A DNA stretch of 64,000 nucleotides. Source: Acanthochromis polyacanthus. Lineage: Eukaryota; Chordata; Actinopteri; Pomacentridae. A program made the position numbers and the translations under genes. Below the pieces are notes generated by a model that was not told where the DNA came from, did no database searches, and saw only the letters and a list, made by a program, of their open reading frames with translations. Positions 33,501-45,273 of this stretch are shown here, one piece after another (position 1 is the stretch's first letter; each line of letters opens with the position of its first letter). The DNA lies in the NCBI RefSeq assembly GCF_021347895.1, contig NC_067120.1:21065361-21129360 (forward strand). The letters are read 5' to 3'.

Positions 33501-34839
33501 GAGCAGCCAGAAGCCACGTGTTCTTTAACGGAACGAAGGGTGCATCAGCAATTAGTATTCAAAATAATTTTTTTAAAAGCCAAATATATCGGACAGCCAT
33601 TACAAACTTACACAAGGCTTATCTCCAAAAGCTTGCCTACATGCTAAAATCATGCAGTATGTCAACATTTTGATCAGGCCTTATTATTATTATTCAGGTA
33701 TAGTTATGAAGACCTGCTGTTAACACACCGAGTTAACACAAAGTCCTAAACACACAATGAAGTCATGACAGTACGTTTTGTCAGGTTGGCAGGTTCCTGC
33801 TGATCCATCATGGGTTCTGGATTCGCCATGTCTGCCTCTCCAGGCTGATTCTCTGGGTAGTGGACCTGATGGTTGCGGGTGAAGTTTGAGTATTGGGCCT
33901 GGAGAGCCTGAAACTGTTGGGCAGACTGAACCCTGTAGTGGAAGAATAATTTTAAAAACAGGGCTAAGTATTAGTATCACAAACAAAATGGTGTTTGGGC
34001 TGTGGAATTAAAGATGAGTCAAACCAGCATATCATAGAAACTAAAAGCTCTTTATTTTTGTTTTTTAAAACTATTTTCTGTATTTGATTGGGTGGCGATG
34101 CATTATTTGGTCATAAATTAATAAGCACAACTGATTTACTTTCTCTTAAGATTGTTAAGAATCAACTAATTCTCCTATAGAGTATATTAAAGTGTAATAA
34201 TCCAAATGCAAGGTCCCAGCTGTTGGTTTAAAGTGTTTTCGAGAGATGTAAGTGGACCTTTATGTAACTCAGGGTAAATTAAATATTAGAATCATGAGTA
34301 GTCTTTAGTATAGCACCAAATAACAGCCTAAAAAATACTATATATTTAAACCAGCAACTATTTCATCAAAGACTAAGCAACGGTGGAATGAGTTTCAGGT
34401 TTGCCATATATGTATGCATTAGTTCTATCTATAGGAAATAGGCCTGATAAACCTGCAACTGAGTGTATATTAGTTTTGAAAGTTTTAAGTCTGTGTACAT
34501 CTACGATTCAAAAATGAGCTTGTACAGCTCAAACAACATAGAAAAGTTACACTGTAAGTTCACAGTCAACAAATGGTTAGTGAGCAAACAGCATAGTGGA
34601 TCGTCAGTCATGGTGTACATCCCAAATGGTATTATATGAAAACAATGGAGGAAAAAATAAGTCAAAAAGGCAACCGAGTGCACATGCTTTCATTTCATTT
34701 CATTATACTTTGCCATTCACAGGTTTGCCAATATAAAGTGACTCCTGTTTGGCCACATTGTGGTGAAGAGGGACACTCACCACTGATGAAGGTACTCTGG
34801 GGAGACAACCGGCAGTGATCCATTCAGCTTTTCTTCCAT
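30531..34839 (-). CDS. tdg: G/T mismatch-specific thymine-DNA glycosylase, tandem copy 1
   Basis: Nine minus-strand exons: 34839-34781, 33932-33775, 33000-32708, 32608-32539, 32007-31872, 31719-31637, 31548-31454, 31148-30977 and 30763-30531. They join in phase to 432 residues (human 410). The enzyme removes T or U from G mismatches and 5-formyl/5-carboxylcytosine in nuclear active demethylation. Seen: an AT-hook-like KKRGRP, a long Lys/Pro-rich stretch, [18 protein letters not shown] as in human TDG, catalytic GINPGLMAA with Asn174 (human Asn140), [40 protein letters not shown], and a C-terminal sumoylation-type [11 protein letters not shown]. Oddity: after GINPGLMAA the family's KGHHY reads IGRWF. 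No stop or frameshift. Confidence 0.93.
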
Positions 34840-37115
34840 CTTTTGGGTGGTTTGACTTTATTAAATAAATTCATATGCATGTTGAGGACACATAGCTAGG
34901 TAATGTACATATGATTTTGCATTGAAGAGCCGGACAGTGAATGAAACTGAATGCATGTGCCAGCGAATTATAGTAAAACTGTGGAGATGCAACAAAACAT
35001 AAACCATAACATAAACAATACCAACACAGGGTAACTTATATGGTAATGACACATTAATGAAACAGAGCTAAATTGCCTCTATTCTGATCTAATTTTTTGA
35101 AAGTATTATAACAGTAGATATCTTTAACACCATTTTTCTGCGGCTACATACATACACCTACTATCATGTTCCTCCCCTCTTTCATGGCTATGCTAACAAA
35201 CAAGCTAACTCGAAGGCAAACAGTTGACATTTTGCAATTTCAAAACAGGTTTAGCACACCCTGCTAGCAGGTGAATGTACACGTTTGAGGCTATTTCAGT
35301 TCAGACACAGGTGTTTTCATGTATGAACGGTATTGTTGACAGGTAATCAGGAACAGTGCCACAAGTGCAGCTAATGTTAGCCGACAGCTAGCTGCTCGGC
35401 TAACTTAATATGGATGAATGGTTTCGGTTCCACTGAAATTTCTCCCAAAGAAACTGTACAAAAATTACCGGCAATTATCAACTTAGACATACCTGTTATG
35501 AGAAATGTTTGAATTTGTTTCTTCAGTGAAGATAGAGGTTATTTTTCCATTTACCCCGCACTTCTATTCACTACATTTGAGGTGCAACACAGGCAACAAA
35601 GACATGACAACCCTACCGCTCAACTTTGACATCGGAGGATCTCAAGTCTTCGAAATAGGGGTGAATAAGAAAGCTATATTTGATCAAAATCAAGAACAGT
35701 TACTCCGAGAAGGAATGCTTTCGACCATTGCATATTCATACCGTAGTGCAACATAAAATTGTACGAAAATTGTGCTTAAAATGTAAAAATGTGACATAAT
35801 CGCAAATACAAAAGCGGTATACCCCCATTTTAGCAATGGTATGAGCTTCTTGGCCTTTAAACTCCATGAGATTGCTCTCTATTGGCTGGGATGTTCAGAG
35901 TGCAAAGTTTGCAGTTTGCTGCAATTATCTAGCTACTCTCCCTGCTATTTTGTCCACTGTGCCTCAAACAACTATAACTATTGCTATAAAAACATGAAAG
36001 ATTAAAAAGAAAATAATGGAAGCTCCATTAAAGTTTCATTCTTTCAGCACACTACTGTGGCATTTTTCACAGCTTTGTGTGTCCAAGGGGATATTGTATT
36101 TGTTTTGAAGTTCTTCTCTCATTATTATATACATGTTAAAAACAGAAGTTTGGTCAGAGTCATTCAATACAGTCCAGTAAGACATGTTTGGTTTTTGTGA
36201 CTTTGCTTTTTAAGTAGAAAATTTAACATTTGAAAAGCGGTTTTAAAATGTGTTGTGCACCAAAAATATTTGCATTAATCATTTCTGAATGCTTGCGTGT
36301 GTGTGTCATAGGTTATGCTGTATATTGGGACTCAAGCAACAAAAGAAGAAGAATACGTCAGCTTTAGAAGAGATTTATTAACTCTGTACTTACAGATTAG
36401 AAATTCAGAGTACAATCATCTATTTATACAACAGACAAATCATAAAATACCATTCTATCAAAATACAAAATAAGTCACTGGAAACACGTACCATACAAAA
36501 AAAAAAGCAATAAATAGTGATAAAAACATAACACCAAAAACATGCACAGGCTGAGTGACAAAAAACAAAACTGTTGTGGGGACTCTCTCTCTTGTGCGTC
36601 ACATTGCGTTGCCTCAGGAACAGCACAGCCCCTCTTCTGCTGTGGTGTCGTTTCTTATCCTCACTGATTTATGTTGCTACTACATCAGCTGATATGTGGT
36701 ATGTGTTGAGCAAACACCACCAGCTGCAGTGGTTCTACGCCATGTTGACGGCTGACTGGCCTTTGATGTCCGTTTCTGCAAAACACCACAATATGGATTA
36801 TGCTGCTGACAGACTTGCGCAAGCATTTATAAGTTCAAAATCAACACTGGCATGGTTCAACAAATTATTTAAAGAAAAACCCAAGATATTTGTAAGACAA
36901 TGGCAATGTTGGCGATGTAATATGTGAGCATCACGGCTGAGTATTTCTGCCTTGAAACTGCAGTATAATGATGAAAGTCTGAAAAACCAGTTCTGACTTT
37001 CAAAGTGTCACATGCAAAAAAAAACAACAAAAAATAAAAAACAATTCTGTCAGCTTGATGGGTGGGGATTACTGCATCATTATGGTTCTTCCGCATGACT
37101 TAATATTCTCATTAT

Positions 37116-38030
37116 TACAATTTAGACCCTCCAGAAAAACGCGGGCAAAAATCCTTGACTCCGCGGGCTAAAATCCTTGATTATGCGAATAAATATGCGG
37201 GGTTTTTATGCCATTTTATGTGGGGAAATTGCGGAAAGTTGCAAAGTATGTGAATACTGTAGTTGTGAAATATGCAAAAAGATGAGAAATATGTAAGAAC
37301 TGGGGAAAAAAAGGTGATTCTTCTCCTACATCCTGTTTCTAGGACACACACATCCCTTACTGAGGTTAAAATACTTTCCTATTAATTTTTTAAGAAATTG
37401 TAATTGGGGTTTAACCACACACACGCATACACACCCCGGTGCGCTCCTTCACTCACACATGCCCACCCACACAGCGCATTCACGCAGCACACTCCCTGGA
37501 GAAGTCGTGGAGAAGTGCTGCAACACGGCTGATTTTCTTCGGTGCTCCATAATGATGTTGCACGGGGTGCAAAAAAGCTTCCCCCCACTTTCGTGCAGTA
37601 AATCTGGGTACTGTTTTGCCCGGTCTCTGGCTGAAATATTCGTAGGTAAATGTGATCTTTGAGCATTTGCCATTCTTGTTTTTCGTCTCTGAGCGCCGCG
37701 CTCCGCATCAGCTCGTGCTTCTAGTGTGTGTGTGAATGCGGGAACTGATGACGTCAGGCCGGGCGTCACATGAAAACTCACTCACAACTCCATTTATATT
37801 GGTTATAGTTTTCTCATTTTATGCAGGAATTGTGAAACAAGCGGGACCTGCATATTTCCCTTTTTCTTCATGGAAATGTGAGATTCTTGCGGGAATTATG
37901 CGCTGTTTTGCGGGGATTATGTGTCCTTTTGGGAAATAATTGACCCCTGCATAATCAGTGGCATTTTGGTGATTAATGCGGGAATTCATGCGATCGCATA
38001 ATCGCGTTTTTCTGGAGGGTCTAACAATTT
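37116..38030 (-). mobile_element. hAT-like element carrying a CGGBP1-like zinc-finger ORF
   Basis: The ends AGACCCTCCAGAAAAACGCG (37124) and its reverse complement (ending 38022) are perfect inverted repeats. Flanks tacaattt and aacaattt form an 8-bp duplication with one mismatch. Subterminal sequence repeats gcggg.ttatgcg-type motifs. It sits about 200 bases downstream of the tdg copy 2 stop codon. Confidence 0.75.
37449..37673 (-). CDS. CGGBP1-like / hAT N-terminal BED-type finger ORF
   Basis: From ATG at 37673 the frame encodes 74 residues, MANAQRSHLPTNISARDRA through WVGMCE. The core DLLHESGGKLFCTPC and then HRRKSAVLQH has the C-x2-C...H...H layout and wording of CGG-triplet-repeat-binding protein 1, itself considered a domesticated hAT transposase N-terminus. 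It lies inside intact hAT-type inverted repeats, so it is more likely the DNA-binding remnant of the element's transposase than a host gene. No catalytic domain follows. Confidence 0.55.
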   Translation of the reverse strand: MANAQRSHLPTNISARDRAKQYPDLLHESGGKLFCTPCNIIMEHRRKSAVLQHFSTTSPGSVLRECAVWVGMCE

Positions 38031-38218
38031 GCCACTGTGTAACAGAATAGTTTTACAGTGATGCTGTGGCGAGTGGGGAGATATTTTATATATATCAGAA
38101 ACACAGAACTGTCTCACTGGATCTGGTTCCAGCTAAATTTAATCAAAAACTACACAGTTACTACAATACCTGAGTGCCACAGCTGACAGGCCTCTTTTTC
38201 TCTTCTCCTCTGTCCCTT

Positions 38219-41200
38219 TTAGTTGGAGAAGTTGCTGCTTTGCCTCATGTCATCATGCAGCCCACTATAACTGTCATATTCTGGATCCACCTGCTCCTCT
38301 TTGATTGCCATCCTCTTTGCATCCTCTGCAGGAAAAAAAAACCCCACCAACAATGAATTAGAGTTTCATCTAGACAATGTGTTAGTAAAACGATGACAAA
38401 GTTGCATACCCTGCTCATGCTTCAGAAAATCCCAATGAGCAGTCCTATTTCTGTGTTTGATTCAGCCACAACAGGAATAGCATTCTAACATCTGATGTTT
38501 CAGGTGTGCTGTGTAGCTGACAGAAATAGTGGTTGTTACCTTTAGCCAGCTGCAGGTCAAAAGAGTACTGTGTCTCCACCACCTCATGGCCGGGTGTCAT
38601 GCCTTTCATCTGGTCTCGCAGTTCCTTCAGCTTGATGTAGAAATGTACTTTATCTTGAGCACGGGGAAACTGGGCACAGCGGGGGCTTGATGATGGCATT
38701 AAGTAGCACACCTACGAGAAAGGAAATAAGTAACTAGAAGTTCTGTAGTATTGTGGGGCATAATGCACGAGACATCGAGTCCCTGTTTCCACATACTGTT
38801 TCAGTTTCTGGGATTTTGTAGGGCTGTAGACCAAACTCGAGGTTCTTGGCCTTCACGCCAAAGATTTCTTTGCAAAAGATTTCATAAATACCTGAAAAAT
38901 GTACAAAAACAATAAAAACAAAACTACACGTTAGTACATCGCTAAGATTACCCGGTGGCTTTACCAAGAAGCCATCTCAACAACAGAAACTGACAAAATA
39001 AAGCACTTTCAGTGTTTGAATAATTTTACCTTTTCCATTAAAAGCTGCTATTAATGGCTTGTATTTCTGCAGCTTGTCAAGTAACTGACGCCCTCCTTCA
39101 CGAATCTCCTTACTGGGACATAATAGATATTTAAGAAATCAAATGACAGCAGACAAATGTTTTTTTAAGGGACAGGGATCGGTCACTTTTGCTTTTACGA
39201 TCAGTGGGAGAGACAGCCACGGTACACATGTGGTATATGTCATATGCGCTGAAATGTACATAAAAAGTGACCAATGAGGATAAAACTAAGTCGAAAGCAA
39301 GCTGATCAACACTGCCAGCATCAACCACAATCTAATCATTGACACCATCTCATGGCAAATGTCACTGTGTACTTTCCTTCTCTTCAGTCACAGTTTACAA
39401 TGTGCAGTTAAATCAGGATGAGTGCTGAGCTCCATCACAGCTGTCGGGATGTTTTCTCCCAGTCTTACAGAAAGGCATTTGCATTAGCAGCTAAAATATT
39501 GTGCACAGATGTGATCCCATAATTACACATAGAACATTAACTATTAAACTAGCTACTAAAACCATGTTGCACATTGAATCTGCATGTCTATCTGTTAATA
39601 TAACGGCATGTAGTTCAGACTTGTGTCATGTTACACGTGAAATGAAATGGTAACAGATGTGATCTAGTAGGACCGCTATTGTGACTTTTTTGTTACGAGG
39701 GCATTCAGACATGATGTCGACAAGCTCATTATCCTTTTTGTAAACTCCATAAACTTTTTTGTGAGTTTTTTCTTACCTGGAGAGGTCCTTGCTTCCGGGT
39801 GTGGTCCTTTCTACCATGTTGGTGAAGCCGATGCTGTACTTCTCTGGCAGGCTCTGGTCGTGCATGTAGTTTAGCTGCTCATCAGTTAGACCAGACAAAA
39901 ACAGACATTTCCCTGGATGGAAAAGAAGAGTTGAAGATTAAACTGACCAAGCGGCTGTCAAGCAAATAAAGGAACAGCATTCTCAATATTTCAAAACAGC
40001 TGTTTAGGCAGGCCGTATGTATCCGTGCAAATAAAGAAAATATTTCCCCTGTTAAACAATGTGCTGCGCTGATACCGGAGTTCCTGGAGTTAGAACACAG
40101 CCGGTGGCAGCACCAGTATCTGTAAAAGATGTTCTGAATATAGTAAATGTGTGTCTACTGCTGAGAAATAATGTAAAAACTAATATTCCTGAGAAACTAG
40201 TGGAAACATTTTCAACAACCTCTAATTCTGAAAAACCAAAGAAGAATTCATAATTTTTCAATTGACTTTTTAAGTGTTAAGAATTCCCATTACTGAGCCC
40301 CTATGAAAATGAAAATGCTTAACATTGTACAACAGTGTCATGTATTCTGTGCATTCTTTTGTCTGTTTGTTCCATCAAATTGCTAATTGCTACCATGATT
40401 TGTGCACAGAGTGAAATATTCAAACCCAAGACACCACTTTCATGGTTGCACAAATAAATCACATTGAAAGTTACAACCTTTAGCTGAATTACATCACATT
40501 GGCAACTCTGGAACCTTTTGGATCTCTTAGAACAAATCTCAGCTGCTCCACAACAAGCGTCTGTAATGATGGACTCAACAGGGTAGAAGCAATTAAAAGT
40601 GAACACCGTCATGTATTCCCTGTAGTCAGTAATGAAATTGAATTTCAACCTACAGAAATGGTTTCCTGGGTTTGGGTAATGGTGTCCTTTGAAGGCTGAC
40701 AATAGTCCTGGGTTAATTCCAATCTGAGGAGAAACATGAAGAGGTTACCATGGCAGCAGACCTTAATAACTGCAGTTATTTTCTGTGACTCCAACCTAAA
40801 CCATAATAGAAAGCAAAGAAAACCAATCCACTCCTTATACAAAAGAAGAAAGAGAATTCTTATTAGATATCCAGAAAATAACTCACGATCAAGATGTCAA
40901 GGTTGTAGGTAATAACATCTGGCAAGGTTCTGGCCATGACCTCAGCCACCGACATGCCGTTGAAGCGGTTCAGAGCCCTCTTGGCTTTTTTGGCAGCCTC
41001 AATCTCATCCTCCTCCTCCTGAGTCTCACCATCCTCCGCCTGCTGCTTAGGAGGGCGGCCTCTTTTCTTCTTCACCGGTGTCACAACTAGAACAGAAAGA
41101 AACAACGCATTAAGGTATGACAGTAAATTTAACACAAACTGCAAGAAGAAGTCTTCGAATAGTCGACAAAACAGAAAAGAATCTAGTGAGTGTTACCATG

Positions 41201-41409
41201 CAGCATGTGCAAATGTAAATGTGGCACACCAAAAGGCAACATATTTAAATACAGCAGTTAAGATTAAAAATGTCTTGTGGGGGAATTTCTCCAATCAATA
41301 AAGCCTTCCATTACCTTGAGGTGGAGCAGCAGGCTGCAGCTGGTGCTGAATACTTGCCTCCTGCTGCTGTATTGTATGTTGATGCTGAGAGTGGTGCAGG
41401 GCAGCACTA

Positions 41410-41454
<45 letters not shown>

Positions 41455-42535
41455 TCCCTGACGTTCTGTTGGTAGGTCTGCTCCTGGTAGTGATTTGAGG
41501 CTGGAGGGTAGTTCTGGTAAAAACTTTCCTGGTAAAGAGGTGGATCTCGATGGACAGATAGCTCCGTCATGACAGGCTCCTCTGTGGGACCTTCTGTGTA
41601 ACGGCCCATGTTGTGATATGGCAACACATGCTGCGCCTCAGGGTGCTGCTGGCTGGACTGGTACCTTGAAAAGAGGATACAGTAGAGGGTTAAATGAGAG
41701 ATGTGCAAAAGAAGTAAACAAAACAGAACCCGGGCACAGCAAAAAGGACAAAAAGAAAGAGCGGAATTATGTCTGGTGTTCAATGGGGCATGTGAGGAAG
41801 TGGGTGAGGGAAACTTATACACAACTACACAAGACACAATACTTAAAAACATACATGCGCTAATGTACACCAGTTTGTATGTTTATATTGAAGTCAGGCT
41901 CCCAAATTATTTTCTCCTGGTGTGTGTTAGATTTTTTACTACTTTTGTGCATATAACCTACAACGCTTCCACCTGCAAACTGGTCTTTCAATGGATAGTT
42001 AACGCTGACCAGGATGGAATGAAAATAAACCAGCAATTAATAGGACTGTGACTGTGCAAATGCAATGACACAATGTGAACAGTTTATTTTACAACAACAG
42101 CTGCAAATTTGTCTGAGAAAAAGCTACTGTGTGTGCATTTAAAAAAGCCTGTAGCAAATAATGGTGTAATAACTGGCGGATAATGTACTGACATGTCAAA
42201 ACTCTCTTTTAAATCTGTCAAACCAGCTACATGGTAAAATATAATATGACAATTCTGATTTAGGATATTAGTTCTACATTATCACCCTATGTTTTATTGT
42301 ATTTTGATAGGCTATTATTATTCTTCATAGTTACCCTTAAGCAGGCTACAGCTCTAAATATTAAGTGTACAGATATGTATGATGTCAGATGATGTTTATT
42401 TTCCTCCATCATGCATGGAAATGAGGACGTCGAGGAGATAACATGAGAAGTTCCCAAAACCTCCCTTACACCAACTCACCACTGCTGAAAATAATCCGTA
42501 GGAACCGTCAATGATGTAAACTGGTTTTCCTCCAT
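38219..42535 (-). CDS. tdg: G/T mismatch-specific thymine-DNA glycosylase, tandem copy 2
   Basis: Nine minus-strand exons: 42535-42480, 41664-41315, 41086-40887, 40723-40654, 39912-39777, 39112-39030, 38891-38797, 38711-38540 and 38325-38219. They give 422 residues in phase; exons 4-8 have exactly the lengths seen in copy 1, proving tandem duplication. The catalytic motif is GINPGLLSA with Asn206, followed by the canonical KGHHY. Also seen: KKKRGRPPK (AT hook), [57 protein letters not shown] and [11 protein letters not shown]. Differences from copy 1: exon 2 is twice as long and encodes a polyglutamine tract, the VKRKVDRF segment reads AKRALNRF, and the C-terminal tail is short (35 codons against 77 in the last exon). 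Confidence 0.93.
41412..41453 (-). repeat. CAG/CTG triplet repeat encoding polyglutamine in tdg copy 2
   Basis: Thirteen CTG units (41412-41450) followed by TTG on the plus strand give 14 consecutive Gln on the minus strand, within a Gln/His-rich region of exon 2. Confidence 0.9.
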
Positions 42536-45273
42536 CTTAACTGTTGACTTATTTGAATATATTAACATTCATTCTGATGCCAAAAGTATTGAGACACACT
42601 GGGAACACACAGCGAGCCGTGTGATTAGAGCACACACAGTACAGAGCTGGCACAAAGACGGATGGACGCTGCTACAGGAAGCCTGAGCTAACAGTAAGCT
42701 AACAACATTACTGACTTCTACAGCGGCTTTGAAAACGTAACAGACCTCGAAATCAACGACACGTTAATGTTCGTGAACAAAGTAACATACCTGTCATACA
42801 TTTTTTTCTTTAGTTTTGGAATGGGAAAACGGGAGGCTGGGAAACCTCCCAAAACAAAGACCATTTAAACGCTTAGCTTTACGATTGGATCCGGTTGACG
42901 AAAGACTTACCGCCACCGTGTGGACATGAGGTGTCGCTGCCTGTCTCAGACTGTCCATTATTTTTGAAGGTTTGGCCACAAAACAAAAACAAACACAGCT
43001 GTCATATTTTGTATACAGTAGTTAATAACTGAAATAAACAGTGTAGCAATTCAAACAGTGAACCATGCCGTGTTTAAATGCAGTCTGGTACGATCTGAAG
43101 TCGACTAGATGGCGACAGAGGTCTTGTCTATGGATGTGTCAACACTTGTTTTACCATAGAAGAAGTAGCAGCCAAAGATGGGGTGATTTTTGAACATTCA
43201 TCACTTCACAGTAAATTCAGAACCTATTCAAAATGTATATAAATGGTGAAAATTTATATCTGAGCCCTCTAATCCACTAATATTATACTTTCGGTGATCT
43301 ATAGGGTTAGATTATACTTCCCCAGTGTACCTGCCTTAACCACGTAGACAATATACATTTTAAAGGCGTATTTTGACACCCAGTATGCAAAATTGCTGAA
43401 GTTAGAGGCAACCTACAAAACAAAACAACGTCAATGCTGCAGGAAAGGGAGATTTTTTTTCTTCATTCAATTCAATCTCGAAAATTAAAAATAAATAAAT
43501 TGCCAGTACACGGATGCCAAATTCAAATACAGGGAATCTTAACTTTTATGGGATTAATAAAATACAGACAGAGTGAGATCTCTTACTGTTATGCCATGTC
43601 TGTGTTATGTGGCGTTAGCTAAACAGCATGACCTGTTCGTTTCCCAATGACAGACTCTTCGTGCCACTTTGCTTTACTGATTTGTCAGTGAAATAAACGA
43701 GGTAAGGTTTTACAGGTTTAACGCGGGTCAGTTTGTGTCCGGTTCTGTGTTAACAGTTTCTGTATTACAAATTTATAACTCTGCAGCTGCTACATCAGAG
43801 CTAGTCTTTGGCAGCAGCCTCCTTCAGTGTGTTGTTCCCATACAGGTGGTTAGCATTAATATGACTGCATGTCTGTCGTACATAGTCATGAACCATTTTT
43901 AAATGGTTAACTTGCCAAAAAAAATTGACACTGTGCTAAAACTGATTATGCTTCATGATGAAGCTGTGCTGTTATCACAGCTCAATTTGTCTGTATAAAA
44001 CAGAACATGCAGATGCACAGAGCTTCGTATCTGCGGATCAGTTGAGATGAGAGCATCAGCAGTTTTTTTTTGTAGTCACACCTGACTTTTACGGTTACAG
44101 ACATTGATATATTGTTGTTTCCGGTGGTTAGATTGTACGTACTCATATGTCTAATATCCTTGTTTATATTTGGATATTGTACTGTATTTGTCGTGATTAC
44201 ATACAAAACAATCTCTTGTACGATTGTCCTATGGGCTAAAGTATTTTTAAACTAGTTAAAACAATGCATTTTTAAGCATTAGTACCGTTTTAATCACGGT
44301 GTGGGAACTGCAGTCACTTTTTGGCAAATGGAAAAAGGCAATATTTGAGTTGAATTGATTGTTTTACAGCTATTTCAACAAATAAAAGCCACTAGATTGG
44401 CTACAATATATGAAATGCTGTTTTATTCAATGGTGAAAACAAAAATAAATGCACAAAAACATTTTTGATAAATTAGGTCAAAATAAATATATTCAAATAC
44501 ATAAGTTAAATTTTCAAAAAGTGCTTTTTAAAGGACTACTTTCATTTAACAGGATATATGTCATTGCAATGTTTTTTCTGGATTATTTATTAAAAATTTA
44601 ATAAAACATCATTCCCTGACAATTCAATGTAGACAGCAGATAAAATAATGCAGAAATAAGAATATTTGTGGACACTCATGGTAACCCATGCCCATGAAAG
44701 TTGTGTCTTTAGATCCCAGTATTCAGCGCAATTATTTGATTATAGTCCCTGATTATCGTATTGTTCTGTTATATGTCTCTGGATATGAGGAACTGACGAT
44801 TTTAGGAGACAAAAACACGTTTTATTTAGTAAGTAAATAAGATAGGTTGTTTTAGACTTGACACCAAAATACAAAAAGCAGGCCAAAAGATGATATTACC
44901 ATTATTTGATGATTATCATTATGAGTAGGTTTAAAGCTTATATTACCCATTAGATAAGTTAAACTTTATTGATCCCACAGTCGGGAAAGTTCAATGTTTT
45001 AGCAGCTCCAGAAGAAAAAATAGTATAAGGCAGTACAGAATAAATTAGAAACACAGTGCAAAAATGCAGAGAACAATATATAAACAGGAGTTTTTTTTAA
45101 GAAGACTATTTACATGAAGATGAGGTTGAAACAGTTATTGCACTTAAGGGAATGACAGAGCAGTGACAGAGGTAGAAACGGTTTATACGGCAGCATTATA
45201 AAGTCTGACAGAGTTTTGATTTGTATATTTATCTCCTCCTCCAGGTTGAGTCTGATCTTATCAGTCTGTGAAG
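42536..45273. other. intergenic region and 5' part of uqcc6
   Basis: It includes the upstream region of tdg copy 2 and a probable non-coding first exon of uqcc6 ending at 43701 (AACGAG|GTAAGG). At 44953-44990 is a repeat tail (actttattgatcccacagtcgggaaagttc) of a common fish type. The rest is AT-rich with nothing recognised. Confidence 0.45.

Larger units (their letters stand above)
34840..38218. other. region between the two tdg genes
   Basis: It holds the promoter side of tdg copy 1, the 3' UTR of copy 2 and the hAT element at 37124-38022. The rest (about 34860-37115) is AT-rich and shows short, domainless frames only. Confidence 0.5.

Noticed and set aside
36574..36927. 117-codon plus-strand frame between the tdg genes
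   Set aside because: Low-complexity-free but domainless, no supporting splice signals or family resemblance; treated as chance.
41295..41870. 191-codon minus-strand frame read as a single ORF
   Set aside because: Only 41315-41664 is exon; the upstream part is intron 1 of tdg copy 2 read through.
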